Shown here piece by piece: positions 9,736-19,176 of a stretch of 64,000 nt of DNA. This DNA comes from an uncultured SAR116 cluster alpha proteobacterium. GTDB lineage: Bacteria > Pseudomonadota > Alphaproteobacteria > Puniceispirillales > Puniceispirillaceae. The notes below the pieces were generated by a model. That model saw only the letters and a program-made list of their open reading frames with translations, searched no databases and had not been told where the DNA came from. The translations under genes were made by a program, and so were the position numbers. Each line of letters starts with the position of its first letter. Within the stretch, counting starts at the first letter, position 1. Location of the stretch: positions 1-64,000 of the forward strand of contig CABYIQ010000001.1 of NCBI GenBank assembly GCA_902518965.1, written 5' to 3'.

Positions 9736-10814
9736 ACTGAGGCAGGCACATACACCTCGCCACTGCTAATCAGCCTAGTTGTACGCACAACACCTGCTCG
9801 CAAAATATCAATTTCTTTTTGATTCGGGTTTAGCTCGAGTTGGACGTCAAAAAACCCTGATGGATGCTCAATTCGCATGGTTTTGACATTTCCTTTTGGT
9901 ATTTCAGCCAAATCGTGTATCGCGCTATTCTCAAACAAGGCAGCAGTCGCCACCGAAACGGCCCCCAGCACGCCGATAGCCTGATGACAAACTTTTGGAA
10001 TGAAAGTTCGGGTACTTATATGACCGCCATTTATCGCTTTTGAAACAAGACACATTTTTGGCACCGCCATGTTTGATACATCGGCAAGCCCCATAGCTAA
10101 ACCGGCTTGGAGCCTAATGGCTTCAATCCTCTTTTTTAGCTTTTCATTTTTGTTGAGTTCATCTGGCGACTCTGTGCCATCTATCCCAAAATCCTCTGCC
10201 CGCAAACAAACAACAGGCATGCCATTATCAATACAGCTGACATAGACACCGTCAAATTCATTGCAAATATACCCTGTGGGAATTAAGTTTCCGCAAAGTG
10301 AGCCCGCCAGTTCATGGTATTGGCATGTCACGGGTGCAGCAGTTCCCATAACGCCATTGATCTTAGTATCGCCTTCGTAGACAGGCAATCCATCTTCAAG
10401 CTCAAAAATAAGATCACATTTTTTTTGACTATTGGCCATAAAGACACTGATTTCTGCACGCTCGCCCTCAATAGACATCATTCCCGTCTCGAGCGCAAAA
10501 GCTCCTACACCAGCCAAAATGTTCCCACAGTTCGGACTATCATCTAACCTGTCTTCGCCGACCATTGCCTGAATAAAATGAAAATCAATGTCGCACCCCG
10601 CATGGACCGATGGGCTCACTACAGCTATCTTTGAGGTAAGCGGATCCGCTCCTCCTAAGCCATCAATCTGACGGGGGTCGCCATATGCGCCCACAACCCA
10701 TTTCAGAACTGCGCTACGCACATCATGATCAGCGGGTAAATCAGTATTCTGAAAATAAATACCTTTTGAGCTGCCACCACGTAATTGCATATATGGAATC
10801 GCAGTCTGTCGCAT
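9717..10814 (-). CDS. ligU: 4-oxalomesaconate tautomerase (PrpF-like)
   Basis: MQLRGGSSKGIYF...DDSPNCGNILAGVGAFALETG; PrpF family; operon context. Confidence 0.88.
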   Translation of the reverse strand: MRQTAIPYMQLRGGSSKGIYFQNTDLPADHDVRSAVLKWVVGAYGDPRQIDGLGGADPLTSKIAVVSPSVHAGCDIDFHFIQAMVGEDRLDDSPNCGNILAGVGAFALETGMMSIEGERAEISVFMANSQKKCDLIFELEDGLPVYEGDTKINGVMGTAAPVTCQYHELAGSLCGNLIPTGYICNEFDGVYVSCIDNGMPVVCLRAEDFGIDGTESPDELNKNEKLKKRIEAIRLQAGLAMGLADVSNMAVPKMCLVSKAINGGHISTRTFIPKVCHQAIGVLGAVSVATAALFENSAIHDLAEIPKGNVKTMRIEHPSGFFDVQLELNPNQKEIDILRAGVVRTTRLISSGEVYVPASVWDGQS

Positions 10815-10816
10815 AG

Positions 10817-11773
10817 CTAATCAGTTAACTTTTTCTCAATTTCGTGCATTACCCGCATCGCTGGCAGACATTGAGAAAGAGAACCGTTTGGCTCACGCTT
10901 CTCAGAAATTGCAGCAATAAATTCTCGGTTGATTAACTCGATCCCGTTCATTGACACATCAACGCCTGAAACATCAATTTGCTGCTCATTGCCGTCAAAC
11001 AAATCATCATATCTTGCGACATATGTCCCATTATCACAAATATAACGGAAATAAGTGCCCAAAGGGCCGTCATTATTAAATGATAAAGACAATGTGCATA
11101 ATTTTGACGTGGGTGTTTTCATAAGAATCCCCATATCCATCGCAATACCAAGCTCGGGATGTTTTGGTCCCTGAACAGCGTGAACCTCAGATATGTTCTC
11201 ACCTGTTTGATACATAAACAAATCTATTGTGTGACACGCATGATGCCAGAGCAGATGGTCTGTCCATGAACGCGGCTCTCCTTTGGCATTAATGTTTTTG
11301 CGTCTAAAGAAATAAGTCTGAACATCCATCTGCTGAACAGAAAAGTCACCAGAAGTAATCTTGTTGTGCACCCATTGATGCGATGGATTAAAGCGGCGAA
11401 CATGCCCAGCCATGCCTACAAGCCCTGTTTCCGCTTGTTTAGCCACTAGGGCTTCTGAGTCTCTCAGATTATCCGCCATCGGTATTTCAACCAGCACATG
11501 CAACCCCGCATCCATTGCTTTAAGGCCCTGCTCAGCATGCATCTGTGTTGGTGTGGCTAAAATCACAGCATCGATTTCACCACTTGCCAGCATAGCGTCA
11601 TAATTGTCAAAGCGCTTTGACACTTCAAAATGGTCTGCAACGTCATTTGCTTTTGCCATGGTTGTAGCCATTACCGCATGGACATCTACCTCCCCAATCT
11701 GGCTTAGCGCTTCTAAATGTTTCGTGCCAAATGCACCATTTGCTCCAGCAACGCCTATTTTCAACCTAGACAT
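10817..11773 (-). CDS. ligC: 4-carboxy-2-hydroxymuconate-6-semialdehyde dehydrogenase
   Basis: Gfo/Idh/MocA Rossmann start KIGVAGANGAFGTKHL; HACHTIDLFMYQTGE; operon context. Confidence 0.88.
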   Translation of the reverse strand: MSRLKIGVAGANGAFGTKHLEALSQIGEVDVHAVMATTMAKANDVADHFEVSKRFDNYDAMLASGEIDAVILATPTQMHAEQGLKAMDAGLHVLVEIPMADNLRDSEALVAKQAETGLVGMAGHVRRFNPSHQWVHNKITSGDFSVQQMDVQTYFFRRKNINAKGEPRSWTDHLLWHHACHTIDLFMYQTGENISEVHAVQGPKHPELGIAMDMGILMKTPTSKLCTLSLSFNNDGPLGTYFRYICDNGTYVARYDDLFDGNEQQIDVSGVDVSMNGIELINREFIAAISEKREPNGSLSQCLPAMRVMHEIEKKLTD

Positions 11774-11787
11774 GAGTGAAATAACCC

Positions 11788-12633
11788 TTACTGATTTTCC
11801 AGAATAATGGCACCATAAGCGGTCGCTGATACAGGGATGTGATAGAATCTAAAAACTTCATCCACATGGTCACCCAGGGCACCGCGCATCACATTCCACA
11901 TGATCATTTCAACACCCTCTGACCCAGCTTCACGAATAAAGTCAGTGTGACTGTACGCAGTATTCGCCATCGGGTCTTGTGTAAGGTTATCTAAAAACTT
12001 CTGGTCAAATTCTGGATTTACAACACCTGCACGCTCACCACCTAGTTGATGCGACAGACCACCAGTTCCCCAAATTCCAACGGAGAGATCCTGATCAAAT
12101 TTGCTCACAGCGCGACCGATCGCTTGGCCAAGTTTGAAACACCGCAACGCAGAAGGTAGGGGATGTTGAATCACATTAACACATACAGGAACAACGGCGC
12201 TTGGCCATTCGTCAGGTTGGTCATAAGCAATAGACAAAGGAACGGTGAGGCCATGGTCAACATCAAGACTTCCAGCAACGGCCAAATCAAATTCCTCTGA
12301 CATGGCGCTTTCGACAATATGCCAAGCTAACTCAGGATGCCCCCTTACAATCGGCACTTTTCTTGGCCCCCAACCCTCGTCAGCAGGATTAAATTCTTCT
12401 GCAACACCAATGGTGAAAGTTGAATAGGCATCAAGGGAATAAAATGTTGCGTGATCGTTAAATACAATAATATTCACATCAGGAGTATTCTTTTTATGCC
12501 ATTCTCTTAATGGCTTGAGCCCCTGAAATAGTGGTCGCCAATAATCTTCCTCTGTCTTTCCATTATCAATTGCAGCACCTGCTCCAGGTACATGGGATGT
12601 CCCCATTCCACCAATAATTTTAGCCATCCCCAT
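11788..12633 (-). CDS. ligB: Protocatechuate 4,5-dioxygenase beta subunit
   Basis: GGMGTSHVPGAGAAIDNGKT...FNDHATFYSLDAYSTFTIG...GTGGLSHQLGGERAGVVN; extradiol LigB family. Confidence 0.95.
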   Translation of the reverse strand: MGMAKIIGGMGTSHVPGAGAAIDNGKTEEDYWRPLFQGLKPLREWHKKNTPDVNIIVFNDHATFYSLDAYSTFTIGVAEEFNPADEGWGPRKVPIVRGHPELAWHIVESAMSEEFDLAVAGSLDVDHGLTVPLSIAYDQPDEWPSAVVPVCVNVIQHPLPSALRCFKLGQAIGRAVSKFDQDLSVGIWGTGGLSHQLGGERAGVVNPEFDQKFLDNLTQDPMANTAYSHTDFIREAGSEGVEMIMWNVMRGALGDHVDEVFRFYHIPVSATAYGAIILENQ

Positions 12634-13045
12634 TCTCCTTCTTACTGCGAAGGCCTTCGATCGCCCGACCGCCGGACAACATCATTTGTTGAAATTCCTC
12701 GAATGTCAGTTCTGGATCGCTCATCTTGCCATACATTACCTGAGGTGGATGTCGATCGTGAGATACTAATTTGAATGCATAATAGACATTGGCTCCAAGT
12801 CTAAGCATATCGAGATAGCGTCGCTCGAGAACCGCAGACTTCTGCTCCTCATTGACGCCAAAAGCGTCCATATAACTTGTTTCATTTTCACTAAACGCAG
12901 CTCGAGCATCAGCTTTATTAAGGGACATTAAAAACATATTTAGCTTATAGCCCTGCCGATATGATCGGCTGTCCAGCACATATGTTCCGGGCACATCGTC
13001 ATAATCGCGTTCGTCTTTATTTGTCGGCATGTTGTAGACTTTCAT
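12620..13045 (-). CDS. ligA: Protocatechuate 4,5-dioxygenase alpha subunit
   Basis: DDVPGTYVLDSRSYRQGYKLNMFLMSL...MLRLGANVYYAFKL; ORF track extends to a TTG at 13093, ATG at 13045 or 13030 more likely. Confidence 0.9.
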   Translation of the reverse strand: MKVYNMPTNKDERDYDDVPGTYVLDSRSYRQGYKLNMFLMSLNKADARAAFSENETSYMDAFGVNEEQKSAVLERRYLDMLRLGANVYYAFKLVSHDRHPPQVMYGKMSDPELTFEEFQQMMLSGGRAIEGLRSKKENGDG

Positions 13046-13119
13046 TGATTTAGCGATTGACTTCAGATTAGGAGTGCCTTTATTTATGGACAATACTAAA
13101 AAATTAGGACAATTCGTCC

Positions 13120-14022
13120 ATGAAATGGGACATTAATGATATACCAGTATTTCTCTCTGTTTATAAAATGGGTGGAATTCGGGCTGCCGCTAAAAATTTA
13201 GGTATTCCAAAATCAACCGTAAGCCGGGTCATCACTCGGCTTGAGGAACAACTCGACACAAGATTATTTGACCGAAACACAAGGCAGTTTCGTCTGACTG
13301 ACGAAGGAGCTGTCTTCCATAGTTATGCTGAAACAATTGTTGATCACGCTAAACAAGCTGATGCCGCTATGGCTGGCATCAGACATTTGCCAACAGGTCA
13401 GTTGAAGATTTCCATGCCGATGGCATTTAGCCGTGAAGTAATTGGCGGCAGATTATCTGAATTTCATAAATCATTTCCCGAAATCACATTGGTTTTGCAG
13501 GTTACATCTGATGCGGTGAATGTACTTCGCGAAGATTTAGATGTCGCCTTTGTTGTGGAACCCGTGGAGTCTTCCGACCTAATACGACAGGTGATTTCTG
13601 ATACACCTCTAATTTGGGTGGCGTCTCCAAACTATTTAGACGATTTTGACATACCTGATTCACTGGAGGGCGTTATTCCCCATTTTAAGTTCTGTGAACA
13701 TCGCTATCGCAACAACAGATTAGAGGTCAACACACCTAAGGGACCACAAACCATTGATACATCTCCGCTATTGAGTATCAACGACCCTGTTATATTGCGG
13801 GATATTGCGCTCCAGGGAGGTGGAGTAGCTCTGCTGCCAGAATTATATTGTCGCAGGTTTCTTGCTAGCGGTGAGTTGAAGCAGATATGTCCAAATATCA
13901 GGCCACGTCAAAGGGCCCGCATTATAGCTCTGATGGCACACCGAAGGTTACAGCCTAAGAAAGCTCATATAATGCTTGATTTCGTCAAAGAGAGCCTAGA
14001 CTTCTACACAAAAGGTAACTGA
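13120..14022 (+). CDS. LysR-family transcriptional regulator, divergent from lig operon (LigR-like)
   Basis: N-terminal wHTH GGIRAAAKNLGIPKSTVSRVITRLEEQLDTRLFDRNTRQFRLTDEG; divergent position. Confidence 0.9.
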   Translation: MKWDINDIPVFLSVYKMGGIRAAAKNLGIPKSTVSRVITRLEEQLDTRLFDRNTRQFRLTDEGAVFHSYAETIVDHAKQADAAMAGIRHLPTGQLKISMPMAFSREVIGGRLSEFHKSFPEITLVLQVTSDAVNVLREDLDVAFVVEPVESSDLIRQVISDTPLIWVASPNYLDDFDIPDSLEGVIPHFKFCEHRYRNNRLEVNTPKGPQTIDTSPLLSINDPVILRDIALQGGGVALLPELYCRRFLASGELKQICPNIRPRQRARIIALMAHRRLQPKKAHIMLDFVKESLDFYTKGN

Positions 14023-14099
14023 TTCTGCTTCAGGAATAGTATTTTATCAACTTTTGAACAGCTGAAGTATCGGCATTAACCTGATGAAGCATGTTTGCA

Positions 14100-14900
14100 T
14101 TATGCATCCATTGCCGCCCGAATATCCTCATCAGCCATCTCGCGACCCAAATAGGCTTCAACAACGGCCGAGTCACCTTTTACGAATTCTGGGGTGCCTT
14201 CTGAAATCTTTTGGCCATGGTCAAGTACACTAATAGTGTCACAGGTTGACATAACAACCTTGAGAATATGCTCGACCACAATAATCGTGAGGTTATAGCG
14301 CTTCTTTAGCGTCATAATTGTCGACATTAGGTTATCTACATTTACAGGTGAAAGGCCGGCCCCTGGTTCATCAAGGAGCAACATTTTTGGACGCATCGCG
14401 ATAGCCCGCCCAAGTGCCAACAGTCGGCGTTGACCTCCTGACAATTCAGCAGCAGGAATCTCTGCATGTTCAGCAAGGCCTATAAATTCCAGCAGCTCCT
14501 CCATTTCTTCACGTACGGCTTTATCCTGTCGCCTCACCTCAGCGCCATTAATTAGTGGCGCTAGAGGCCCGTATTTTGTATGCGGATGGTAGCCCACCAT
14601 TACGTTGTCTAGGACGCTCAATTCGCCATATAGACGAAGAAGCTGAAATGTCCTAGCTAGCCCAAGTTCAGCAATGGTATGCGCCGGACTACTGGTAATA
14701 TCTATGCCATTAAAACTAATTTGGCTGCCTTCATCCGGTTGATAAACTCCGGTAAGAAGGTTGAAAAACGTTGATTTACCAGATCCGTTGGGCCCAATAA
14801 GTCCATGAACTGTGTTTGGCTCAACCTTCAGGCTCACCTTATCGATTGCCTGCAAACCTCCAAAACTTTTACTAAGATTACGAGTTTCTAGCAGTGCCAC
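14100..14900 (-). CDS. livG: Branched-chain-type ABC transporter ATPase (LivG)
   Basis: Walker A GPNGSGKST, LSGGQRRLLALGRAIA, LivG-type order with livM/H/F. Confidence 0.9.
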   Translation of the reverse strand: MALLETRNLSKSFGGLQAIDKVSLKVEPNTVHGLIGPNGSGKSTFFNLLTGVYQPDEGSQISFNGIDITSSPAHTIAELGLARTFQLLRLYGELSVLDNVMVGYHPHTKYGPLAPLINGAEVRRQDKAVREEMEELLEFIGLAEHAEIPAAELSGGQRRLLALGRAIAMRPKMLLLDEPGAGLSPVNVDNLMSTIMTLKKRYNLTIIVVEHILKVVMSTCDTISVLDHGQKISEGTPEFVKGDSAVVEAYLGREMADEDIRAAMDA

Positions 14901-15963
14901 CTAACTTCTCCTCACTTCTCTTAATAAATCTGCGGTTTCGAAGCACGCCCTCAAACCAGCCACCAATCCCCCTAGGCATAAATAGCACCAACAAAACCAT
15001 TGAAAGTCCGAAGACGAGCGGCTGAATTACTATGGGACGATCCATAAAATATACCACTAAATCTTTTGTCTGGTCATAGGCGATAGTCACAACGATTGCA
15101 CCTATAACACCGCCCCAAACATTACCAATGCCACCTAAGACTACCATGAGCAGTAAGGTCACCATTTCAATTACTGTAAAATTGTTATGGTGAAGGTAAC
15201 CTGGCGGCATATGCGCAAATAAAGCACCCGCGAGGCCTGCATAAATCGCGCTAAGTACAAATGCAAGCAGCTTGTATTTAATAACATTGATGCCGTTTAC
15301 TGAAGCAGCAATGGTATCCTCCCGTATTGCCTGAAATGCTCGTCCCGTAGCCGAGCGCAGGATCGAAAAAGAGAAATAGATCCCAACAAGGGCAGCTGTC
15401 ATTACCAAATAGTAATAGCTTGTAAAGGAGTCGAAAACAAAACTGCCAATACTTGGTGCAGGGATCATCATCAAGCCTGTACTAGAACCTAGTGCCGGTG
15501 TAACAGCAATAAAAATACGCACTGACTCGCCAAGCCCAAGTGTGGCTAGAGCCAAATATGCGCCCTCTAGCCGTACAGAAGGCAACCCAACGATGAGACC
15601 GGCAAAGGCCGTTACTAGAACTGCAATTGGAATTGATACCCAGACCGGAAGACCAAATCCAAGCGCTCCCCCAAAACCTCCGGGCTCAAGTGATAGCACA
15701 GCCGAAGTGACTGCGCCAATGGCGTAAAGACCAATATGGCCAACTGTAACTTGGCCGCAAAATCCTTTGACAATATTTAGGCCAACTGCAAGCAAAATAA
15801 ACAGACAAGACCGGTTTGCTAAGTCGATTAAATAACTGTTGAAAAAGGTCGACATAATGAAAGGCAGTGGAAGCAGCATTAAATATGCAATCAACCAAGG
15901 CAGAAGTCTATGACGACTTGCAAGCGCATCTATGAGGTCAGCAATACGCGATAGAAATACCAT
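14878..15963 (-). CDS. livM: Branched-chain-type ABC transporter permease (LivM)
   Basis: GLNIVKGFCGQVTVGHIGLYAIGA...LEGAYLALATLG; multiple TM segments. Confidence 0.9.
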   Translation of the reverse strand: MVFLSRIADLIDALASRHRLLPWLIAYLMLLPLPFIMSTFFNSYLIDLANRSCLFILLAVGLNIVKGFCGQVTVGHIGLYAIGAVTSAVLSLEPGGFGGALGFGLPVWVSIPIAVLVTAFAGLIVGLPSVRLEGAYLALATLGLGESVRIFIAVTPALGSSTGLMMIPAPSIGSFVFDSFTSYYYLVMTAALVGIYFSFSILRSATGRAFQAIREDTIAASVNGINVIKYKLLAFVLSAIYAGLAGALFAHMPPGYLHHNNFTVIEMVTLLLMVVLGGIGNVWGGVIGAIVVTIAYDQTKDLVVYFMDRPIVIQPLVFGLSMVLLVLFMPRGIGGWFEGVLRNRRFIKRSEEKLGGTARNS

Positions 15964-16016
15964 ATTGAACCGTTCCTTGCGGCAGATTTAAATATTAATA
16001 GCTAAAAATAAAAGAA

Positions 16017-16045
16017 AATGGTCGGGAACACGTTTCCCGACCATT
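16017..16045 (-). terminator. Strong hairpin between substrate-binding protein and livM (intra-operon terminator/attenuator)
   Basis: AATGGTCGGGAA-CACGT-TTCCCGACCATT, perfect 12-bp stem, 5-nt loop, U-rich on minus-strand exit (TTTTCTTTTATTTTT) and plus side (GATTTTTTT). Confidence 0.75.
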
Positions 16046-16058
16046 GATTTTTTTATGT

Positions 16059-17276
16059 TTACTCAAGTCCGAAATCAGGCTCCATCGTTACACGAGCAAG
16101 AACTTCAGTTTCAAAGTTTTCACCACCCTTGGTGTAACCAATGAGCACAGCAGTACGGTTACCATCACGGCACTGTGGGGTTGGAGCAGCGCAAAAGCTG
16201 ATTGGGCCTGAGGCCAAACCTTCATAGCCCTCTACGCTCGCAATTGCATCACGTATAGCAGTACGGTCATTAGCAAGTGACCACTGTTCTAATTTCAGAT
16301 CGGCGTTGTTCAGCGCAATTTCCATAATCCGAACAAGGTCATAAGCCTGTGAGAAATCATGGTCTGGCGCATGAATGCCATAACGCTTACGGGTCATCTC
16401 GTTAAACAATTTAGCGATTGGGCGATTGTCGGCGGCAGCATAGGCAGCTGTGAAGAATACACCCTTAGCAGCGTCACCTGCAATCTTTGGAACTGGCGCG
16501 TTAGAAGCTGAAGACGAACCAATACGGCGCACATCTTCACTAATGCCTGCTTCATAAGACTGTATGAGTGCTCGAGCCATAGTTTCAGCAAGAGCCGCAA
16601 CTAAAATACCGTCAACATTCATGGACTTGATCTTCTGCATGTGGGAGCGAAAATCCACTTCTTTTTCTTGCACATCGGCTCGGTAAGCAGGGTCGACCCC
16701 AAAGCGAGCGCGCATTTGCTTTTCCATGTTTGCGCAGTCACCCACAGAGGCTGCGTCAGCAGCACATATATAGGCTATCTTTGTACCAATGTTCTCACCA
16801 ACATATTTTGCATTGACACCTCCGTAGTAACGGCCTGACACCGGAATACGGAATACCCATTCACTTCCCTTTTGTGTAATTTTAGAGTTAGTGGAATGCG
16901 GGATCATTTGCGGAACGCCAGCCTTGGCTGTCACGTCAACAATCGGCAAAGATACAGACGAGCATGTTGAGCCAATAAGAAGATGAATATTTTCCTGGAA
17001 AATTAACTTATTCGCGTTTGCTACGCCTTTGTCAGACTTACATTCGTCATTCATAAGCGTGGCTTTGATCATATTGCCGTTAATGCCGCCAGATTCATTG
17101 ATCGCTTTGATCTCATCCATCACCATCTGGCCGTATGCTTGACCATTTTCACTTACCATTCGCATTGTTATCCCAACACGAATGTCACCGGCAAAAGCAG
17201 CGGTGGCAGCAAGACCAACACCTGTAGCTACTAAACCGGCGAAAACTTTATTCATTAGCTTCATGTTTTCCTCCAT
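16059..17276 (-). CDS. LIV-type ABC transporter substrate-binding protein
   Basis: Signal peptide MNKVFAGLVATGVGLAATAAFA; IRVGITMRMVSENGQ...; between livH and livM. Confidence 0.88.
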   Translation of the reverse strand: MEENMKLMNKVFAGLVATGVGLAATAAFAGDIRVGITMRMVSENGQAYGQMVMDEIKAINESGGINGNMIKATLMNDECKSDKGVANANKLIFQENIHLLIGSTCSSVSLPIVDVTAKAGVPQMIPHSTNSKITQKGSEWVFRIPVSGRYYGGVNAKYVGENIGTKIAYICAADAASVGDCANMEKQMRARFGVDPAYRADVQEKEVDFRSHMQKIKSMNVDGILVAALAETMARALIQSYEAGISEDVRRIGSSSASNAPVPKIAGDAAKGVFFTAAYAAADNRPIAKLFNEMTRKRYGIHAPDHDFSQAYDLVRIMEIALNNADLKLEQWSLANDRTAIRDAIASVEGYEGLASGPISFCAAPTPQCRDGNRTAVLIGYTKGGENFETEVLARVTMEPDFGLE

Positions 17277-17317
17277 TTAATTTTGGGCTTTGCCCTTATT
17301 CATAGCGAAACTAACCG

Positions 17318-18229
17318 CTATGCCTTTACTTTTGCCTCAACCCCAAACAAGCCTGATGGCCTGAACATCAAAACTAGGATTAAAAGCAAAAATGCGTAAA
17401 TGTCTTTATGACTCGCTGAAATGTAAGCGGCACCAAGATTTTCAAAAATGCCAACCATGATGCCGCCAAGTATCGCACCAGGAAGCGAACCAAACCCGCC
17501 AACAACAGCGGCAGCAAACGCTTTCATTAACATTAAGTAACCCATTTCCACCTGCACTGATTGCATCGGGCCAATCAACACCCCAGCAGCAGCAGCAAGA
17601 CCGCAGGCAAGGCCAAAAATCAGTGAAATCATCAAGGGCACATTTATGCCCATTAGATAAGCTATGTCCTTGTTATGAGCAACCGCACGAACAGCTAGAC
17701 CAGTCTTTGTGTGCCGCAAAAAATAATGTAGTCCAGTCATTAGCAAAACTGAGATAATCGCTGTTAATACATAGCTTTCAGGAACATTGATATCTCCTGG
17801 AAAGGTTAACCGCGGTATGTAGTCAAGATTGGCTCGAAAGGGCTCTGCTTCTGCGCCAAAGAAAAAATAAGCAGCATTAACTAGAGCGACTGACATACCA
17901 AAACCGCAGATGATCATTCCCATACCGGCAACCGTATATCCACCACCGGCACGTGTAAGTCTTCGGTAGAAAACTCTTTCCACTGCCATCCCGAGTATGG
18001 CCGTAAGTATCATTGCGCCAATTAGTGCAACCGGGTAAGGCACACCAACATTGTGTGCGAGGACAAGCCCAAAAAAGGCACCAAACATATACATTTCACC
18101 ATGAGCGAAATGCACAATATCTAATCCAGAATAAATCAGCGAAATTCCAAGCGCCACAATTCCGTATACAACTCCAATGGTGACACCAAAAATAATGAAA
18201 GCCAGCAACGAGTTAAAATCAAATCCCAT
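17318..18229 (-). CDS. livH: Branched-chain-type ABC transporter permease (LivH)
   Basis: GISLIYSGLDIVHFAHGEMYMFGAF...AAAVVGGFGSLPGAILGG. Confidence 0.92.
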   Translation of the reverse strand: MGFDFNSLLAFIIFGVTIGVVYGIVALGISLIYSGLDIVHFAHGEMYMFGAFFGLVLAHNVGVPYPVALIGAMILTAILGMAVERVFYRRLTRAGGGYTVAGMGMIICGFGMSVALVNAAYFFFGAEAEPFRANLDYIPRLTFPGDINVPESYVLTAIISVLLMTGLHYFLRHTKTGLAVRAVAHNKDIAYLMGINVPLMISLIFGLACGLAAAAGVLIGPMQSVQVEMGYLMLMKAFAAAVVGGFGSLPGAILGGIMVGIFENLGAAYISASHKDIYAFLLLILVLMFRPSGLFGVEAKVKA

Positions 18230-18255
18230 AATTTTTAATCCCTATAATATGCTGC

Positions 18256-19005
18256 CTAATTCCTGAGAGCTTTTGTGGTGTCAGAGACTGAACCACCAAG
18301 GAACGATTCCTTGACTGCTGGGTCGCTAATGAGCTCTTTTGCTTCACCTTGCATCATAATCACTCCATCGCGAATAATATAACCATATTGGGCTAATATC
18401 AGTGCCATCCTGACATTCTGTTCAACAACCAAGATCGTCACACCAGATTTTGCGATCCGGTTAATATTAGCAAAAATCTCCAGAACCACTTTTGGAGCCA
18501 AAGCAGCGCTTGGCTCATCAAGCATAAGCATCTTTGGAGATGCCATTAGGCCGCGGCCAATTACCAACATTTGCACCTCACCACCGGACAGCGTACCAGA
18601 TAGCTGCTTTCGTCGCTCGCGAAGAACTGGAAAAAAATCATAAACCTTTTGAAGATCGGCCTTTGTGGCTTCACGGTCTTTACGTGTGTAAGCACCAAGA
18701 ACGAGATTTTCTTCGACTGTCATAGCCGGGTAGGCTTCTTTTGCTTGTGTTACCTGAACAAGGCCGAGGCGCATGCGCTCGTGGGGCTTCAATTTCGAAA
18801 CACTCACGCCATCAAAAGTGACCTCACCTTCCATCAGAGGGATTAATCCTGAAATAGCTTTGAGAAGAGTAGACTTGCCCGTGCCGTTCCCCCCTAGGAG
18901 GGCAACAATACCGCCAGTTTGCACTTTCATATCTATACCACGCAGGATTTTTAGGTTGCCATATCCCGCATGCACACCTTTGATTTCAAGCAATATTTCC
19001 CCCAC
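18256..19005 (-). CDS. livF: Branched-chain-type ABC transporter ATPase (LivF)
   Basis: GGNGTGKSTLLKAISGL, LSGGEVQMLVIGRGLMASPKMLMLDEPSAALAP. Confidence 0.92.
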   Translation of the reverse strand: MGEILLEIKGVHAGYGNLKILRGIDMKVQTGGIVALLGGNGTGKSTLLKAISGLIPLMEGEVTFDGVSVSKLKPHERMRLGLVQVTQAKEAYPAMTVEENLVLGAYTRKDREATKADLQKVYDFFPVLRERRKQLSGTLSGGEVQMLVIGRGLMASPKMLMLDEPSAALAPKVVLEIFANINRIAKSGVTILVVEQNVRMALILAQYGYIIRDGVIMMQGEAKELISDPAVKESFLGGSVSDTTKALRN

Positions 19006-19176
19006 TTCGACTTCAAGCCAATGAAAACCTTTTTGACCTGTTAACGGCTTTATTCAAGGAAATCATTTAACTCTAAGAGTGAAATGATATGATACCTTTT
19101 CAGATACGCAAACACTTATTTGATGAAAAGTCATCATTATTTCACACATAGCTAACTCAGCTTTTTGTAATGTTTT

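Noticed and set aside
14100-19005. Branched-chain amino-acid transporter as substrate assignment
   Set aside because: Family assignment is secure, but the substrate is not; context points to aromatic or hydroaromatic acids, so no amino-acid specificity is claimed
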